A DNA stretch of 64,000 nt from Parascedosporium putredinis (lineage: Eukaryota; Ascomycota; Sordariomycetes; Microascales; Microascaceae). Shown here in pieces: positions 1 through 13,232 of this stretch (positions within the stretch are counted from its first letter, which is position 1; each line of letters opens with the position of its first letter). The DNA is taken from assembly GCA_949357655.1 (NCBI GenBank), contig CASHTG010000005.1:124001-188000 (forward strand). Reading direction: 5' to 3'. The position numbers were made by a program, and so were the translations under genes. The notes under the pieces were generated by a model that saw only the letters and a program-made list of their open reading frames with translations, had not been told where the DNA came from and searched no databases.

Positions 1-1109
1 CTGCTTGCACAGGCGGAGGGCCTCGATGAGGCGGTCGTCGACAGCGGCGGCGGAGGAGATCCATTTCCTGTAGGTGCGGGGAGCTGGGAGGGGTAGTAGA
101 ACCAGGACCACATGATGACGGCGCACGAGAGGGAGAAGACGGTGGGGTCGGCGATGTTGCGGACAAAGGTGTCTAGTTTGGAGCGCTTGGAGGGTGTTGA
201 GGAGGAAGAGGAGGAGGAGGAGAAGGAGGACCACAGCTCCCGCACGACTAGGTCGAGGGCCCGGGTGACGGCGAAGAGGGTGAGGTCTAACGTGCGGCCG
301 GCGTGGTGGATGGTCTTGGCTTCGACGCCCGGGGGAACTCGGATCGCACGGGGATGGTCTCGGTATAGGCTTGGTTCTCGCGAGATTGGAGGACGTGGAG
401 GCTGAGCGCGGCGGCGAAGAATGTGGAGAGTAACCTCGCGAGCCTGTTGGGATAGCAGCTGGTTAGCAAGGGAGAAGTGGCGGGGATTTGAGTAGCCTCG
501 CATGCGAAAGGGGGCTTACTTGGTAAGGGCGAGGCCGACGAGGGCCGACCCGAAGAGCTTCTGAAGTAGTCTCCTAACCGGTACCTAGAAGAATGGCGGT
601 TTTGTTAGTGCTGGCTTCACAGATGGTTGACAGACGTCCGCCCACTCGAGGGAAACGGGCGAGTGTGACATTGGCGAAGCTGCTGGAGGCGTCTACGCCT
701 GGCACCCTCCCACATTACCCCTCGAGTCACTCGCATTCCACACATCCCCTCTTTGCACATACCTCGAGTAGCGTGCTCCCGCCCGCAAGCGCGGCGCAAA
801 ACGCGGGAAACCGGTTCCAGCCAAGACCCGACGCCAGGGTCCTGCGCAGCGACGCGAGGAGCCGCTCCTCGCCCTGGCCCTGGCCTTCGTCGCCCTCGCC
901 ATCTGCCCCTTGCTTCCTCCTACTTTTGGCGGCGCGCCGTTTCGCGGAAATATACCTGGCTAGGAGGGTAACGATGCGGGGGCCGACGGCGGAGGCGTAG
1001 CCGAGCAGGAAGGCGCGTAGGGCGGGGCGCAATATGGGGGTACGGCGTGGAGGGAGAGTCGGTGGTTCGTGGACGAGGGTCGCCCGGAGGCGAGAGCCGA
1101 AGGAGACAT
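1..1109 (-). CDS. TMEM135-like integral membrane protein, N-terminal part, runs off left edge
   Basis: Only the N-terminal part is in the window. The start is ATG 1107-1109 (MSPSALASGRPSS). Exon 1 (763-1109) encodes LRPALRAFLLGYASAVGPR, a basic linker, and a segment ending GGSTLLE. Introns are at 585-762 and about 444-519, and exon 2 is 520-584 (VPVRRLLQKLFGSALVGLAL). Exon 3 continues with LARLLSTFFAAALSLHVLQ, a Ser run, and DPTVFSLSCAVIMWSWFYYP, then WISSAAAVDDRLIEALRLC at the edge. This resembles fungal TMEM135-type multi-pass proteins, which in animals are tied to peroxisomes, mitochondria and lipid handling; a role here is inference. The frame breaks at three G/C runs (78-81, 331-335, 1036-1040), and one extra base in each restores the reading. 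Family assignment is from pattern memory. Confidence 0.72.
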
Positions 1110-4100
1110 GATGGGAGAAAGGAGTGTCGGAGGAAGGAGGGGGAGGGAAATAAAAGGTTGCGATTCGAGATCGAGCGCCAGTGACCGTCGGCGCGGAGCG
1201 ATCGCCTCTGGTATGACGACGCGTTGAGAGAGGCTAGCGTCGCACGGCAGCGGCAGCGTAGCCCTCGGTGCCGCAAGATTGAAAAAAGGAAAAGAAAATT
1301 GTGTAGAGTCGAAGATGGGAGTTTTGTGAAGGAATTGGTGCCTCCCGGGGCGGACCAAAGGGGGCAATGAGCTGAGGGAGTGAAGCTGAAGTTGGATCGA
1401 ATTGGTAAATTAAGCTCGGATCTCCCTTTTCTGGTTCCTCTCTTTTCGATGATGTCAACGCGCGGCTCCCCAGATTTTTTTCTTTTGCGGGTTAATGACA
1501 AGCCACCACTCCAATTCCAGCCAAGCACATGCCAAAATTTTTAACAAGACAGCTTGAGCTTAGGGACCTTGTCGATATCGTGGCGTCAACTTGCGCTTGA
1601 CAATAATCGTGCCAAATCGTAAACCCCAAAGAAATAATTGAATAAACAGAAGCGAGGTGCCAGATCGGATTACCCAAGGAAATTAGATTCCATAGAATCT
1701 GAGATGTGTGTTTGACGAGGAGGTATCACGACTGTGAGAGAGGCGTTCAGAATAAACCAAGTCTGGTCGCCTAATAGAACTTTAGAGTTCCGGTCGGGGT
1801 TCTGCTACTCGGCCCTCTCGATTCCGTCTTCTTTCCGTTTTGCAATCTTGCAGCAGGGTTAACCGGATGGTAAAATCAGTCTTCGCTTATAGCCACTTGA
1901 TGCATACAGATTCCGCAGCTCGAGATCATTGGGTACGAGACAGGAATGGGAGAGACAACCCGAAAAGAGGGGGAGGTGGCGCGTATGTCTCCCGCAGACT
2001 TGGGACAGGCGCAAATAAAGAAAAGAAAGCGAGTGATAAGACCTTGATGAGTTCAAGGTCAGATCATGAATGATGCTGGAAAAGAGGGTCTGAGGTGTTG
2101 AGCTGTCCTTCTGTTGGCGTCTTCCACGACTTTTGATCCTTTTTTAAATCACAAATATATACGGCTTCGGAAGAAGTGGGAGGAGCGGGAGACAGGAAAA
2201 GGGCAGAGAGAATCATGAGACAGACTCGGCTCGCCGTGATTCCATTCGGAGGCTCTGCTCTGCGTCAAAGAGCCTCGGTCGAAGAGGGCAGCAAGCACAT
2301 GAGATTGATCAATTGGCTATGTACGGACATGTAACTGATCCTTGTTGTCCAATCCTGAGTTGGGCTTGGCCGTGGGGCTCTCAGCTCCACCGAGACTGGA
2401 AGCAAGGGAGAAGAGAGAACAACGAGAACAGCACGCAAGTAATAGAGATCAGGCCAGTGCTCTATCAATGGTGAACCCTTCGTGCTCCTTGAATTTTGAC
2501 AGACTCCCGAAACGCGGGTTTCACGAACAAGATCTAAATTCTATCCACGAAGACGCATTCGACTTTGTGGCGGTGTTCTTGAGGGGGGCAAGGGAAATAT
2601 GTAGCTCAACCTCAAATATAGCCCCTGATGAACAGAAGAGAAAATGGACCACATTCTACATGTAGATAGGGCACGTTGTAAGAAGACTCGGCGTGCAGAC
2701 ACTTTTGGCGTTTTGAAAACCTGCGCATATTATTACACACTTGTACGGGCTTTCTTAGCTTCTTGCAAAAAGTCATGTGCGCCTTGCATTGCAGCTTCAT
2801 CTCCGAAGCGGATATCGCTCCTGACTTGACAGCAGTGGCTTGAAAATGTGTCCTCGTCGATCGACAGCCGCTGGTTGGTACCATTCTCCACCAGTTAAAG
2901 CGTCTGTGTGTAATGCTAGTACCAGGTGTTTGGGCATACGAACACGACTGCCAGGGCAGAACCAGGACACACATTTCGACACGCAGAGTGCATGTCCATT
3001 AATTGCAGATGGGGCTTATTAGTTAGGGGTGCTTCATCAGCCGAATGTTGGTGGGGGCAGAAGGTGGGCCACTGCCCGTTTCGGACAACGAGCCGAGCTG
3101 GGGCCCTAGTGCCCGGACGGTTCAGGAAGCAGCAAGCAAGGACGCACAACATTCAATGTTGAGCCCCATTTCATCATTCGAATACGACTTGGCAGCCCTG
3201 CCTGCTTCAGATACAAGCATATGAGATGATGCCCAGGGGTGGTGGAGGGGAGACGAAAATGGCCCCGAACCACACTGCATGGAAAGAAAGAAAAATAATG
3301 CACAAGGGAGAGAGTACGAGAACGCCTATGCAAGCGCGATGTGTACGACGTAGACGGACGAAACCTCTGCTATTTCAACATGTACGCGAAGGGAAAAAAG
3401 GTAATAGGTGGGGAAACGGCGGTTGAAGCAGTCTAATTCCTCTTCCTAATAGCTTACACTGTAGAAATCAGCACCAAAGCTTCAAGGGATCAAGGACGGA
3501 AACCGATGATGTGGAATTGATCAATGATTGATGGGATTGAACCCGCCGGATCGAGGAACATAGGCGGGAAGGATGAGACGGAGGAGGGTTAAGCCTGTTG
3601 AGGGGACTTTCAAACGTTGAAGAGTTGAGAATACATCCATCCAGGATGTACGCGAGGAAAGAAAGAGTGATGGACACCTCGAGAGGGAAACTCCGAAACC
3701 ATGTTTCCTTCCCTTGTTGAACTGCCTCAAAACCAGGGTCTCTGCACGGGACGCAAGAAGCACCCCCAGCAAGTCCTTGCCGCGGGGGAGGGTCTGGGAG
3801 AGGAGAGAAAAGAAACAGTGAGGCAGATTTGGAGAGGCAATCTTCTTTTCTTTCACTCAATCAAGCCACGCACATTAGCTTATCCCCGATCAAAGTAGAG
3901 ATAAAGACGAAAAAGAAAAAAAGAAAAAGAAGATTACAGGATGTTCAGATTGGGAGGCTAGGCGTGTTGGAGATGCATCTCGTTCTCCTTCACTTCTTTT
4001 TATTTTATCTTTTATGTTTATCTTTCAAGTCTCCGACTAATAACAGACCACGATTGATATTTTGACATGTGAAGAAGGGGAGGAGCGGGAGCGAGCGAGC

Positions 4101-7100
4101 TGTCAGCGAGTCAAAAAGGAACCCCAAAAATAAATCAGCCCAAACCGCCGAGTTTCTGACATGTGAAGATGGAGAATGGCGAATGGGTCAAGCACCAAGA
4201 ATTGAACCGACCCCCTCCCGTTCTTCCCACTTTTGACTGGTCCGCGCAGATGAAGCAGGGCAGGCACGCGCCTCACCACGCAGCTCTAGGGCAGAGTGGG
4301 CGCCTGGGGTGCATCTGCTGGGGAGGGGGGTTTATTTTTCATGGTCCTCGACTGTCCTGAGGTATTCGGACGGCCTCGTTTACCGACCCGATATTCAGAC
4401 TCGGGATGTGCGGCGCAGTTCACCCAACTCCACACTTAGATGCGGCGGTTAAAGAAAACACGAGCGGAATATGTTTGCAACCTCCCTCCGGCACTGCATG
4501 GCCCCAAATTAAGCTGTTTCGTGTGTTTCGCTACGGAATAGCTCGCCGAAACAACGAGACCCTCCCCTCCATCTCCCATTCTCTTTCTCACACTCCCTCC
4601 TCAATGGTACTCAACCGGGTTGATGTTGTATCAGGGCGAGAGCCAACATTAGCTCAGATCCAACCCTCCTTCTTCTCGAGTGCGCATCGGCCCAACGGCA
4701 AGACTCTCGATGGCCCCTGAGCAACACCGAAAGCGGCGCCCGGGCGAACCCGGTTGTCTTTGGGGCACTAAATAACATTTGCGTCTCGTCTTGACGGCGG
4801 TTCACACGGCCGCGCTGACTCCTCCATCCGCGCCGCTGTCGCCTGCTGATCGATCGATCGGTGGAGTTCAAGTATTAGTTACAAAAGGGACCCCTCGATC
4901 TTCCCCTGAAGAGCCCTACGTCACTCCCAGCCCCTGGGAAAGAGAACGGCGTGATATATGATATTCATCAATCTCGTGCAGGGGTGGAATGGCACGCAAG
5001 CACGACTAGTGGAGAGTCGATCAGCGCTGCATCGAGTCTGGTCCAATTCCGGATACATGTAGCCACTTGATGCGCTGACTTTTAGACCGCTGGCGAAGCA
5101 ATAAGGTCGAGTAGGTAATCCAACATAGTAAGGAATTGACCGGGGTGATAAATCATCTATGATCATGGAAGCAAAAATAAGATATAATAAAAAGGCGAGA
5201 AATGGAAAGATAAAGGTATGAGCCTTGCCATGGCCCGCGCCACCCGTGCGCCAGCTTGCTGTCCTTGATCATGGATGTTTTGCGGGCTTTGGGTCGATCA
5301 TGGAGTTTCCACAGGCTCAACGTTGTATTGGCAGGGGACACACCCCGTACAGTCTCCACCGGGAATCATCAACAGATCGATTGGATCAACAATGGTTTTT
5401 CCTTGGGCCCCAGTTGAGAGTGCCTGAAACGGACTGTTCGGCGACCTTGAATGTTCCGTTGGGATGTTTAGCTCCGAACCATTTGCCTCCACACACTTCA
5501 AATCATTCCGACAAGAGACAAGGTCACCTCAGCAGGCGGGAGAACAAACTCCAATAGGCTTATCAAAATCCCCTCCTTTAAACCCTTTTGACAACTTGCA
5601 CCTTTCGACTCTTGATTTTCTAGGACCGCATCATGAGAGAATTCCAAGTATTTGCATCAACTATTGGGCCGGCGCAATCCGCTCGGGTCTCCGAGTAACG
5701 TTTGTAGTACCCGAGCAAAGAAAGAACCCAAAATAAATTGGAGAAAGAAAAAGAACCTATCGAGTGTGACGTGTTTCACACCGGAGTACTTTGCGCGGTC
5801 AAGCATTTCGCTCTCTCTTTTTCTCCCATTTTTTCTGTCATGAACAAGCCGTGTGCCAGCGCATTCTGAATCACTGACGGCACTAGTTTTGATTAGACCG
5901 GCCACGCGGTAGTCACACGGATAAGTTCCAGGATGGGTGATGTGGGTGGTCCTGGAGACTAGGCGCAGATCCGTTACTGCGAGGGTGCAACCCCAACGAC
6001 CAATCCACGGATCCATAATATCCCTACGGGCACGACGCGATGCGATGGCTTGGAAACTGCCCTTTCGAGCTGGCTGTGTGGGAGGGAGGGATCGATTGCC
6101 CGCCGCCAGCAGGAGCAGGAAGGGATGGTGGGTACGCTGGGGGTGGGGAAGAGCGAGGAGCCCTGCGAGACCCCATCACCAAAGGAGCCAGCCAAGACGG
6201 GCTTGCGGGGAATGACCATGAGCAAAAGGTTGCGGGAGGATGTAGTAGGCAAAAAGCGGAAAGGCGAAGGATGGAGAAAAAGGTCACAGAAGACGGGAGG
6301 AGCACCTCGCTCTCCTTCTCAAGTCTTCGTTTATTACATGCTACATTCCTAGCAGTGCGCGCGGACCCTGCAGACTGACATGTCTGGTCACTAAGAAAAA
6401 AAAAAAGAAAAAGAAAAAAAAAGACATAAAAGAGGACGCCCACTGGGGTTCACTTGGGGGCGTTGAGACCAAGAGTAAGCCCGGCAAGGTATCCAGAAAT
6501 GTTCTTCATGGCCGGCAAAGTAAGACATGCTGGGACTGCTCCGGCGTCAGCATGCATGGGAGAACCCCCAAACGGATCTTGGATCCCTGTCCTTGGAGGC
6601 TTGAGCTGGATGACGGAGCTTGATAAACTGGTGGCTGGAGAAGAAGAGAGCACGGCAGAGAGTATTAAAGAGAGAGAGAGCATGAAAAAGCTCGAGAACC
6701 GGGAACGGATATGGAAGACCAGTTTGGGTTTGGGTTGGCTTGTCAAAGCACACACACACACGCACTCATACGCACTCGCACGCACTTCCTGGCCATTTTC
6801 CCCGGATCTTGGCCGGGTCCAACCGTGAAGGTCGAGATTCTCGGGACGATGCCCTTTGCTTTGCCCAACCATTTTTGTAACTTTCCGACTGGGGGTTTCT
6901 TCGCTTTGTACCTTGAGACAAATAGTGTACACAACCATCGGCCTTGTTTCACACGGTAAATCAAAGTACGAAGTACCTCACTCATGTTCTGGTACCCACC
7001 TGAACACAGCGCCCCACCGCTGCCGTCCCCTGTCTGGTATCACTCTCCCACGCTGCGCATCACGTCGATGCCTCGTCCAGGACATATCTCCGGAATAACC

Positions 7101-9102
7101 TATGCGCGCGAGGGGGAACATTACGCCTCCCAAGTTTTTGTTTCCCCAAGCCTCAGATCCCTCGAAATCTCCCGTCGCACGGCGGCGTTCTCCTCCTTTG
7201 CATCATTGATCGCTCTTGATGATAGCTGCGTGGCGTTTTCTTCGTGAATCCCTAAACCTACATACCCTCGAAACCACAACCAATACACCGCACGTCCATG
7301 CACTTCTTGTACGCTCCGCAAAAAGCTCACCATTACTTGGCGGCGCCGGGCTTCCCGTACGCTCCCTTCCCATCAAACCAAAGCTCATATCAGAAAGAGA
7401 GACAAGCGCCAGGCGGAGAGGACAGAGGATTGATAGTTCAAAGCCAACTGGTAATTTAATACTACTTGTAGTAGTCTTCTTTTCCTAGGCCAGCGCCTTC
7501 TATCCATTCGTTCCTCGACCCACCACCAAAAAAGTTCGATATTAACTTCCCGCCCCCTTGGCTTGCTCGCTCGCTCGCTCAGTCACCCCAGATCGGATCC
7601 CTCAAGAGCACACGCCAAGGACGCCGAGCGCTGAGGGCGTCTGGCCACCCCCACCATCGGCAAGGGAAAACCTCGCCTTGCCTCTCTCTGCCAGACATCG
7701 CCGCCACAGTTGGCAGAGGCCACGAACTAGGCGTTCCGCATCCATTCATCACATCCATCGTCTTTGCGGAACGGGCACACACGAGAATTATAGCTCTCTT
7801 CACACGCCCCCTCCCCCTGAACCGGCGCTAGCCTAATCCACTAACTCGTACCCTTGTCAACACCTCACCCACTAATTCGCACAAGTACCGCCCGCCCGCG
7901 AAGAAAAGAACAAGAGCGAAGGAGAAGCAAGAGCAAGGCAAGAAGAGTGCTCTCGAATCGTCAATCACAAGCCGTATTTGGCCCTGTCAGGTTTTTAATG
8001 TGGTACCTCTGTCCACAGGTGATTTCTTGCTTGCCTGCGGCCAACGGTTGATACCTAGAGGCTGACTGGCCCCCGTCATCATACCCACCCACTTTTTTTC
8101 TTGGCTCCATCCCTCGAATTCTGGTCCAAGCCGCTTCTGCTTGGTGCAGACCAGACCAGACCGCACCCACGATTACAATACTACCTTGTCTTCGAATTCA
8201 ACTTGGACGACAAACTACCCACCTCTTCCCCCACCTCCCACACAAAACTTTCCCCAGCTTTTCCAACACCGCATATCCAGTTTCACCTTAGATGCAGTAA
8301 TATCGGCGATTACCGTAAAGAGAACCTAGTCATTACCCTTTACTTCTCCCTCGTCTTATTTTTTATGCTCCGGTGATGCTCCTGCGCATCGAGCCTTTCC
8401 TTCTTTGACCCCTCCTTCTCCCACGGCCTCGCTCTCTATTGGAAAGAAGGTGCCTCGAGAAGCAAAAAAGTCACAAGACACGAGCCAGATTTCCTTGTGC
8501 AAGAAGCTCGCTCCTCATCCTTGCACACGATCAGGTCTGATCCGACCTTCGCCAATTGATATCCCCTCCAGGACCCCACAAACCTCTCTCAATTCATATT
8601 TCCTTGCTCGTCCTTCTTCATTCCTCCCAAAGACAGATATCGGATCATAGACGACCTGCTCGCCTTGTAGCCTTGCGCTTAGCCAATATACCAACGAAGC
8701 GTACTCTTCGCGACAACATCCAATACTCCTCCCCGCAGCATAATCGCCCTTCCACCTCCGGAGCGTAGTGTGTCTGTTGAAGGCGCATCGACTCCTCGTT
8801 GGCCTTTCTTTATTCCCATACTCCTCGTCTCGGTCATCTTGACGACTCTGCCCATGGCATGCGGCAAAACCTGACAACAACAACCCCCAATTACCTCTTT
8901 TTCCGACGAGCGAGCCCTGCCCACACGAGTCCCCGCTGCTTCGATCATCTTGCCTACTAAGATTAAGGCTCTTCAAGGCGACATTCTGTCTTCCCATTCG
9001 TACCCCGCTGTCGAGTTCAACTCGGGTGGTGTGCTCTCTCCCTCTCTTTCTCCCCACAAAATCTCCCAGAACGACCTCATGCTCGCACTTCCACAGCCTA
9101 GA
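1110..9102. other. 8-kb stretch without a credible gene
   Basis: The open frames here are short, of low complexity and unlike any family I know. About 1110-1500 is the purine-rich 5' flank of the TMEM135-like gene. About 7490-9102 is strongly C/T-rich on the plus strand and probably holds the promoter and long leader of the bHLH gene at 9103. A CA microsatellite lies at 6749-6786. I see no tRNA, transposase or reverse transcriptase signature. Confidence 0.6.
6749..6786. repeat. CA microsatellite followed by CGCACT-type decamers
   Basis: A (CA)n run at 6749-6761 is followed by three related 10-mers beginning CGCACT. This is simple-sequence DNA with no sign of coding. Confidence 0.8.
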
Positions 9103-10715
9103 ATGGAGTCCACACACCCCCAGACCCAAGTTTGCCATTTGGCTGTAAGTTTTTCCCACGTACTTGCTCTTAGTTTCCTCTTGTGGATTGATCTTGCTCG
9201 CGTTGGCGCGTCTTTTCTCGAAATCGACAGGACATCTCTGCAAGCAAATCGTATCACGTCTTTCCATGTGACAGACTACTAACGCTAATGTATGTGGAAT
9301 AGATGCCTTCAACGAGAACCAAGATGTCTTCCCGGAACCTCCTCCCTCGCCCCCACCCGGGGATCCAATCTTGACTGCCGAAGACACCATCTCACTCCAA
9401 AACTTCCTCGAGAACCTTTCCTCTGATCGCTTCAACACACCCTGCTATGGCGAAGGTCTGAATTTCACCGACACTTGGCTCGATCTCCCTCCCCAGCTCG
9501 TCGGCTCCACTACCTCGCTCGGCCAACACCCATCCATACCATCGCCTATCCAGCAAGCTGCTCATATGCAAAATCATAACCACCATATGCTGGGCGACGG
9601 CAGCCTCCATGCGTCGTCCGCTACAGGCATGATGGCACCGCCCCCTCCTCCCCCTGCCCACACATCTTCTCACCACCATCACTCACACCCTGGTCTACAT
9701 CTGGACGCCACACCCGATGTCGTAGCCGCTGCCGCGCTTCTGCCTCGGAATGGCCTCATGAGCCCGAACAACTTTCACTCCCTACCCCTCCACATGTCTC
9801 AGTTCCCTAGCATGTCAGACCTCAGCCATGGCTTCAGTAGGCTTGAGCCCGGCGCTGCTATCGGCCATAGCCTCTTGCCGGCCGGTTTCGATGACACTAG
9901 CAACGCCGAGCACCAGTTTGCCAGTACGGCGTACACCACACAACCCTCCCCTCCACAGGGTCCTTTAGGCGGAGCCCAACAAGCTTCCGAAATCCAGTGG
10001 GGATCCGACGCCAGCTTCAACCAACCTCAGGGTTTCGTCCCACACTCGCACAGGGAAACGCACGAGTCCTTGGTGCAGCGCAAGCTGCAGATGATGCAGT
10101 GCCTCTCTGTCAACCGCAGCGCTGCGACTACACGGCCCTCGAGTCCTACCCACGATCACGGTTCCCCATCCGCTGCGCAGCACTTGTCGGCCAACTCCAA
10201 TGAGGAAGATGAGGAGGAGATGAACGGTGAGGGTCCTCCTCGCAAGCGCCGCAAGAGCCGTATCGCCAAAGAGGATGACCCTGCCGACGATGATGACGAG
10301 GCGTCACCCGCCACTAGCAACACCAAGGCTACCAGGAGGCGAAAAACCAAAGCCAAGGGGCCGCCCCGAGGCTGATGACGAGAAGAGGGACTCGTCCACG
10401 GGTGAAGGCCCAGGGCTCGGCAAGGCGGGAGGCAAGAAGGGAACACCTTCGAAGCGCCGCAAGTCGGCCAATGGAGCCAAGGCGCCGAGGGAAAATCTCA
10501 CCGATCAGCAGAAGCGCGAGAACCACATCAAGAGCGAGCAGAGGAGGCGCACTGTGATCAAGGAGGGCTTCGACGAGCTTTGCATAGTGGTGCCCAACCT
10601 TCAAGGCAGCGGTATCAGCAAGAGTAATATTCTCACCGCCGCCGCCGAGTGGCTCGAGGACCTGAGTCGGTTTAACAAGGAGCTCCATGACCAACTTGCT
10701 AGGATCGCTATCTAG
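9103..10715 (+). CDS. Ino4-like bHLH transcription factor with AT-hook-like motif
   Basis: Exon 1 is 9103-9144, the intron 9145-9302 (gtaagt...aatag) and exon 2 9303-10715. The start MESTHP is followed, after one missing C in 9117-9121, by DPSLPFG|YAFNENQDVFPEPPPSPPP. The middle is rich in Pro, His and Ser (PPPPPPAHTSSHHHHSH), an activator-like composition. An acidic stretch and a KPKPRGRP AT-hook-like motif come next. The C terminus carries the bHLH: basic region QKRENHIKSEQRRRTVIKEG, then FDELCIVVPNL, a loop, SKSNILTAAAEWLEDL and a short leucine-rich tail. It probably binds E-box DNA in the nucleus. Ino4-type partners in yeast control phospholipid genes, but the target here is unknown. A second frame break lies at the A run 10342-10346, where one base fewer joins the two halves. 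Corrected length is 484 residues. Confidence 0.87.
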
Positions 10716-13232
10716 CCGGCAGCTAGACCTCGCAGGTCTATAGAGGACCGAGCCAACTCAACAAGAAGAAGCTCTCGCCAATCCCTCTCGTTCTCTCTCT
10801 TGCATCCCTGTCATCTTTGAGAGATGGTAGCTGTATGCGGCTAGCGATATATACCTCCATTTTCTTTTCTTTACTTCTAAATTGGGTCGTATACTCTTTT
10901 TTCTTTTGTCTTTTTTTGGGAAACAGCGCGGTGCAACACAAAACCGGGGTACGGCGGGGTACGGGGCGCTTTAGATGGAACGGACGGGTGGCACGATCAG
11001 TGTAAACGAATGAATGCTCTGTGGGGGATATACGCTTTGGACGATGTCGACGAACGACGGGGAGTCTCTCCCTTCTTCTTTTTTTTTTCCATCATTTCCT
11101 TTCTTCTTTTTCACCATCATCTCATTATTACTATATGCCCTCCCTCCCTCCATTTTCCGTTAATGTTTGTCACCCTTGGATCAGCGAGTCACACACGTCC
11201 ATTGAACCACTTCTTCTCTCAACTCTCTCACACTTATATCTCTTATACCCTTTCAAAACTTCGTCTCCCCCTTTCTTTTCTCCTAGGCAGAGCCTTACAA
11301 ATACTATCTATACCCATCAAGATCAAGTTGTGCTAGTTTTGGTCCTGCTACGCTCTATTCATTCATCTCCTGATATTGTCTATCATCCATGCCGTCCATG
11401 CCATCGCCCACAGGCAAGGAGCAGATCAAGAAGGCTAGTTTGATGCCTTGAGAGCAAATAGTCGACCTTGGGTGTTTCAAGCGCGTGTGCAACAAGAGTA
11501 GCCACTTTTACTTCGAAAGAGGACGGGGGAGCGTTTCCCTTGTCATGAGCGTTGGGATTTATACCTTCCCCCATTGGACTTCAAGAACTCTGGAGCCTAC
11601 GCGTAGGAACCCAAGTTGATTAGACACCGGAAACTCGACATGAAGGCCCTACGGCCGTAGTGGTCAAGACACTGCATATGATATGTACTTGGGAGGGAAA
11701 GCGCAGTCTGGTGTTATCGTGGACGAGTCCTTTCGTCCTGTTGCCCAGCATATGTCTCCCAGCCTTATTTTGTTCTTTCTTTTACTGCGCGGTAGGCGAC
11801 ATTGGGAGATCAGGATACCTAAATAAAAGTTCTTTGCTATACCATTAAGTGTCATGGAGAGCGGGGTGTAGTTAAAAAGAGTGACGTGTCGCTGCCTTGA
11901 TGAACCCATTCCCTTTCCTTCCTCTTGTCTCATTTCTGAGGCAATCAGGATCCAACATCTGCTTCTTCTTCTTCATTTTCAATTTGCCCTCCTGTCCCCA
12001 TTCGTATGTGAAGACCGAGAATAAGAAAAAGAGTTGGTGTGCACGGTTGACGTGGACGTGGGGTTGACGACCGAGGATTGGGAGTGAGGCTACACACCCT
12101 TCTTGCCGCAAAGTAGGGTCATCCCTTGTTTTTTATTATTCTTTCATTCAGCGGCATTTCTTTGTGTTTCCATGCATCTGACAAAAGAGAAGAGAAGAAT
12201 AAAAAAGAAAGGTGTGCTGAATGGATGCAAGGAAGAGAGGAAAGAGAAAGTGCTAAAAAACAGGGCTGAGGGGGGTGGGGGGTGTTTATCATCGGCAGGC
12301 TCCGGCCGAAGCAAAGCGCCAGCGCTGGCGGGCTCTTTTCCCCCACACCCACCACCTCCTGCCGTCTAGATCTTGTCTTTTGTTTTTGCTGTTTCCTTGG
12401 ATCCATGGGATAGCTCGTCGAACCGTTGGGAGCGAGAAGAGCGCGTGTTGGAGGAACCCCGCTCGCCTCGAGGATAGAAGATGGTGTGGAGGGTTGCGGG
12501 GTTAGGCTTGTGGAGGGTCGTTCAAGTCTGCCCGAGAAGAATTTCGGAATTATGCTCGGTTCCGCCATCTCGTGACGTGCAGCGCGACTCCTCGTCGAGC
12601 GGCTAGCCGGCGAGGCTAGGACTCCCTGAAGATGTTTTTTTCTTGGCGTCGGCGGATGAGAACCATGTATTCCCTTTACTTTTGTCTCTTCGCTTAAGTG
12701 GAAAGTTATAGATAGGTGAGGAAAAAGAAGAGAGAGAGAGAGAGAGTTGGCGGTACTATTCCGCTCTCGTTTTGGATCGGCCCCACTCGTGCCGGAGGAC
12801 GGCGGACGTGGAAGCCGCTCCGGGGTTGAACCCGGCGAACAGATTCTGGCGTTTGGACCACGTTACATGTTCCTAACTGGAGTCATTCTAATAATACTAT
12901 CGCCTTTTCTTTTAATTCTGTATCTATATGCTGATATATTTTGAATAACATGACCTTCGACGGTGCACAAAACGAGTCAATATTATTTTTTTCTTCATCA
13001 TGACAACGTGAAAAACCAAACTCCGCTCGCCAGATATAGCCAAGACCCTCTCCCAAACCCTCTGTGCGCCAATTCTCCGTCATGATAGCGTGATGACCTG
13101 ATATAGTGTATGTGTAGCCAGTGTTGAAACTGGGCTCGTTATCACTGGTTCCCTCTGACGCCAAATCCACAACCCCCAATTTTGCCAGGTCTACCAGGTT
13201 CATTGGATCTGCTGGTCCCATGTTGAATGTTT
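10716..13232. other. Intergenic region, 2.5 kb
   Basis: This holds the 3' flank of the bHLH gene (T-rich tracts near 10860-11120) and the 3' flank of the minus-strand CorA-like gene. Two minus-strand frames (12119-12568 and 12883-13260) are open but have no recognisable domain; I do not call them genes. Confidence 0.55.

Noticed and set aside
12119..12568. 149-codon minus-strand frame starting MAEPSIIPKFFSGRLERPST
   Set aside because: The first 60 residues look plausible, but the rest is low-complexity, there is no domain, and no further exons could be joined.
12812..12840. T-arm-like stem (ccgggttcaaccccgg on the minus strand)
   Set aside because: Five good pairs, but no acceptor stem partner, A box or anticodon arm upstream.
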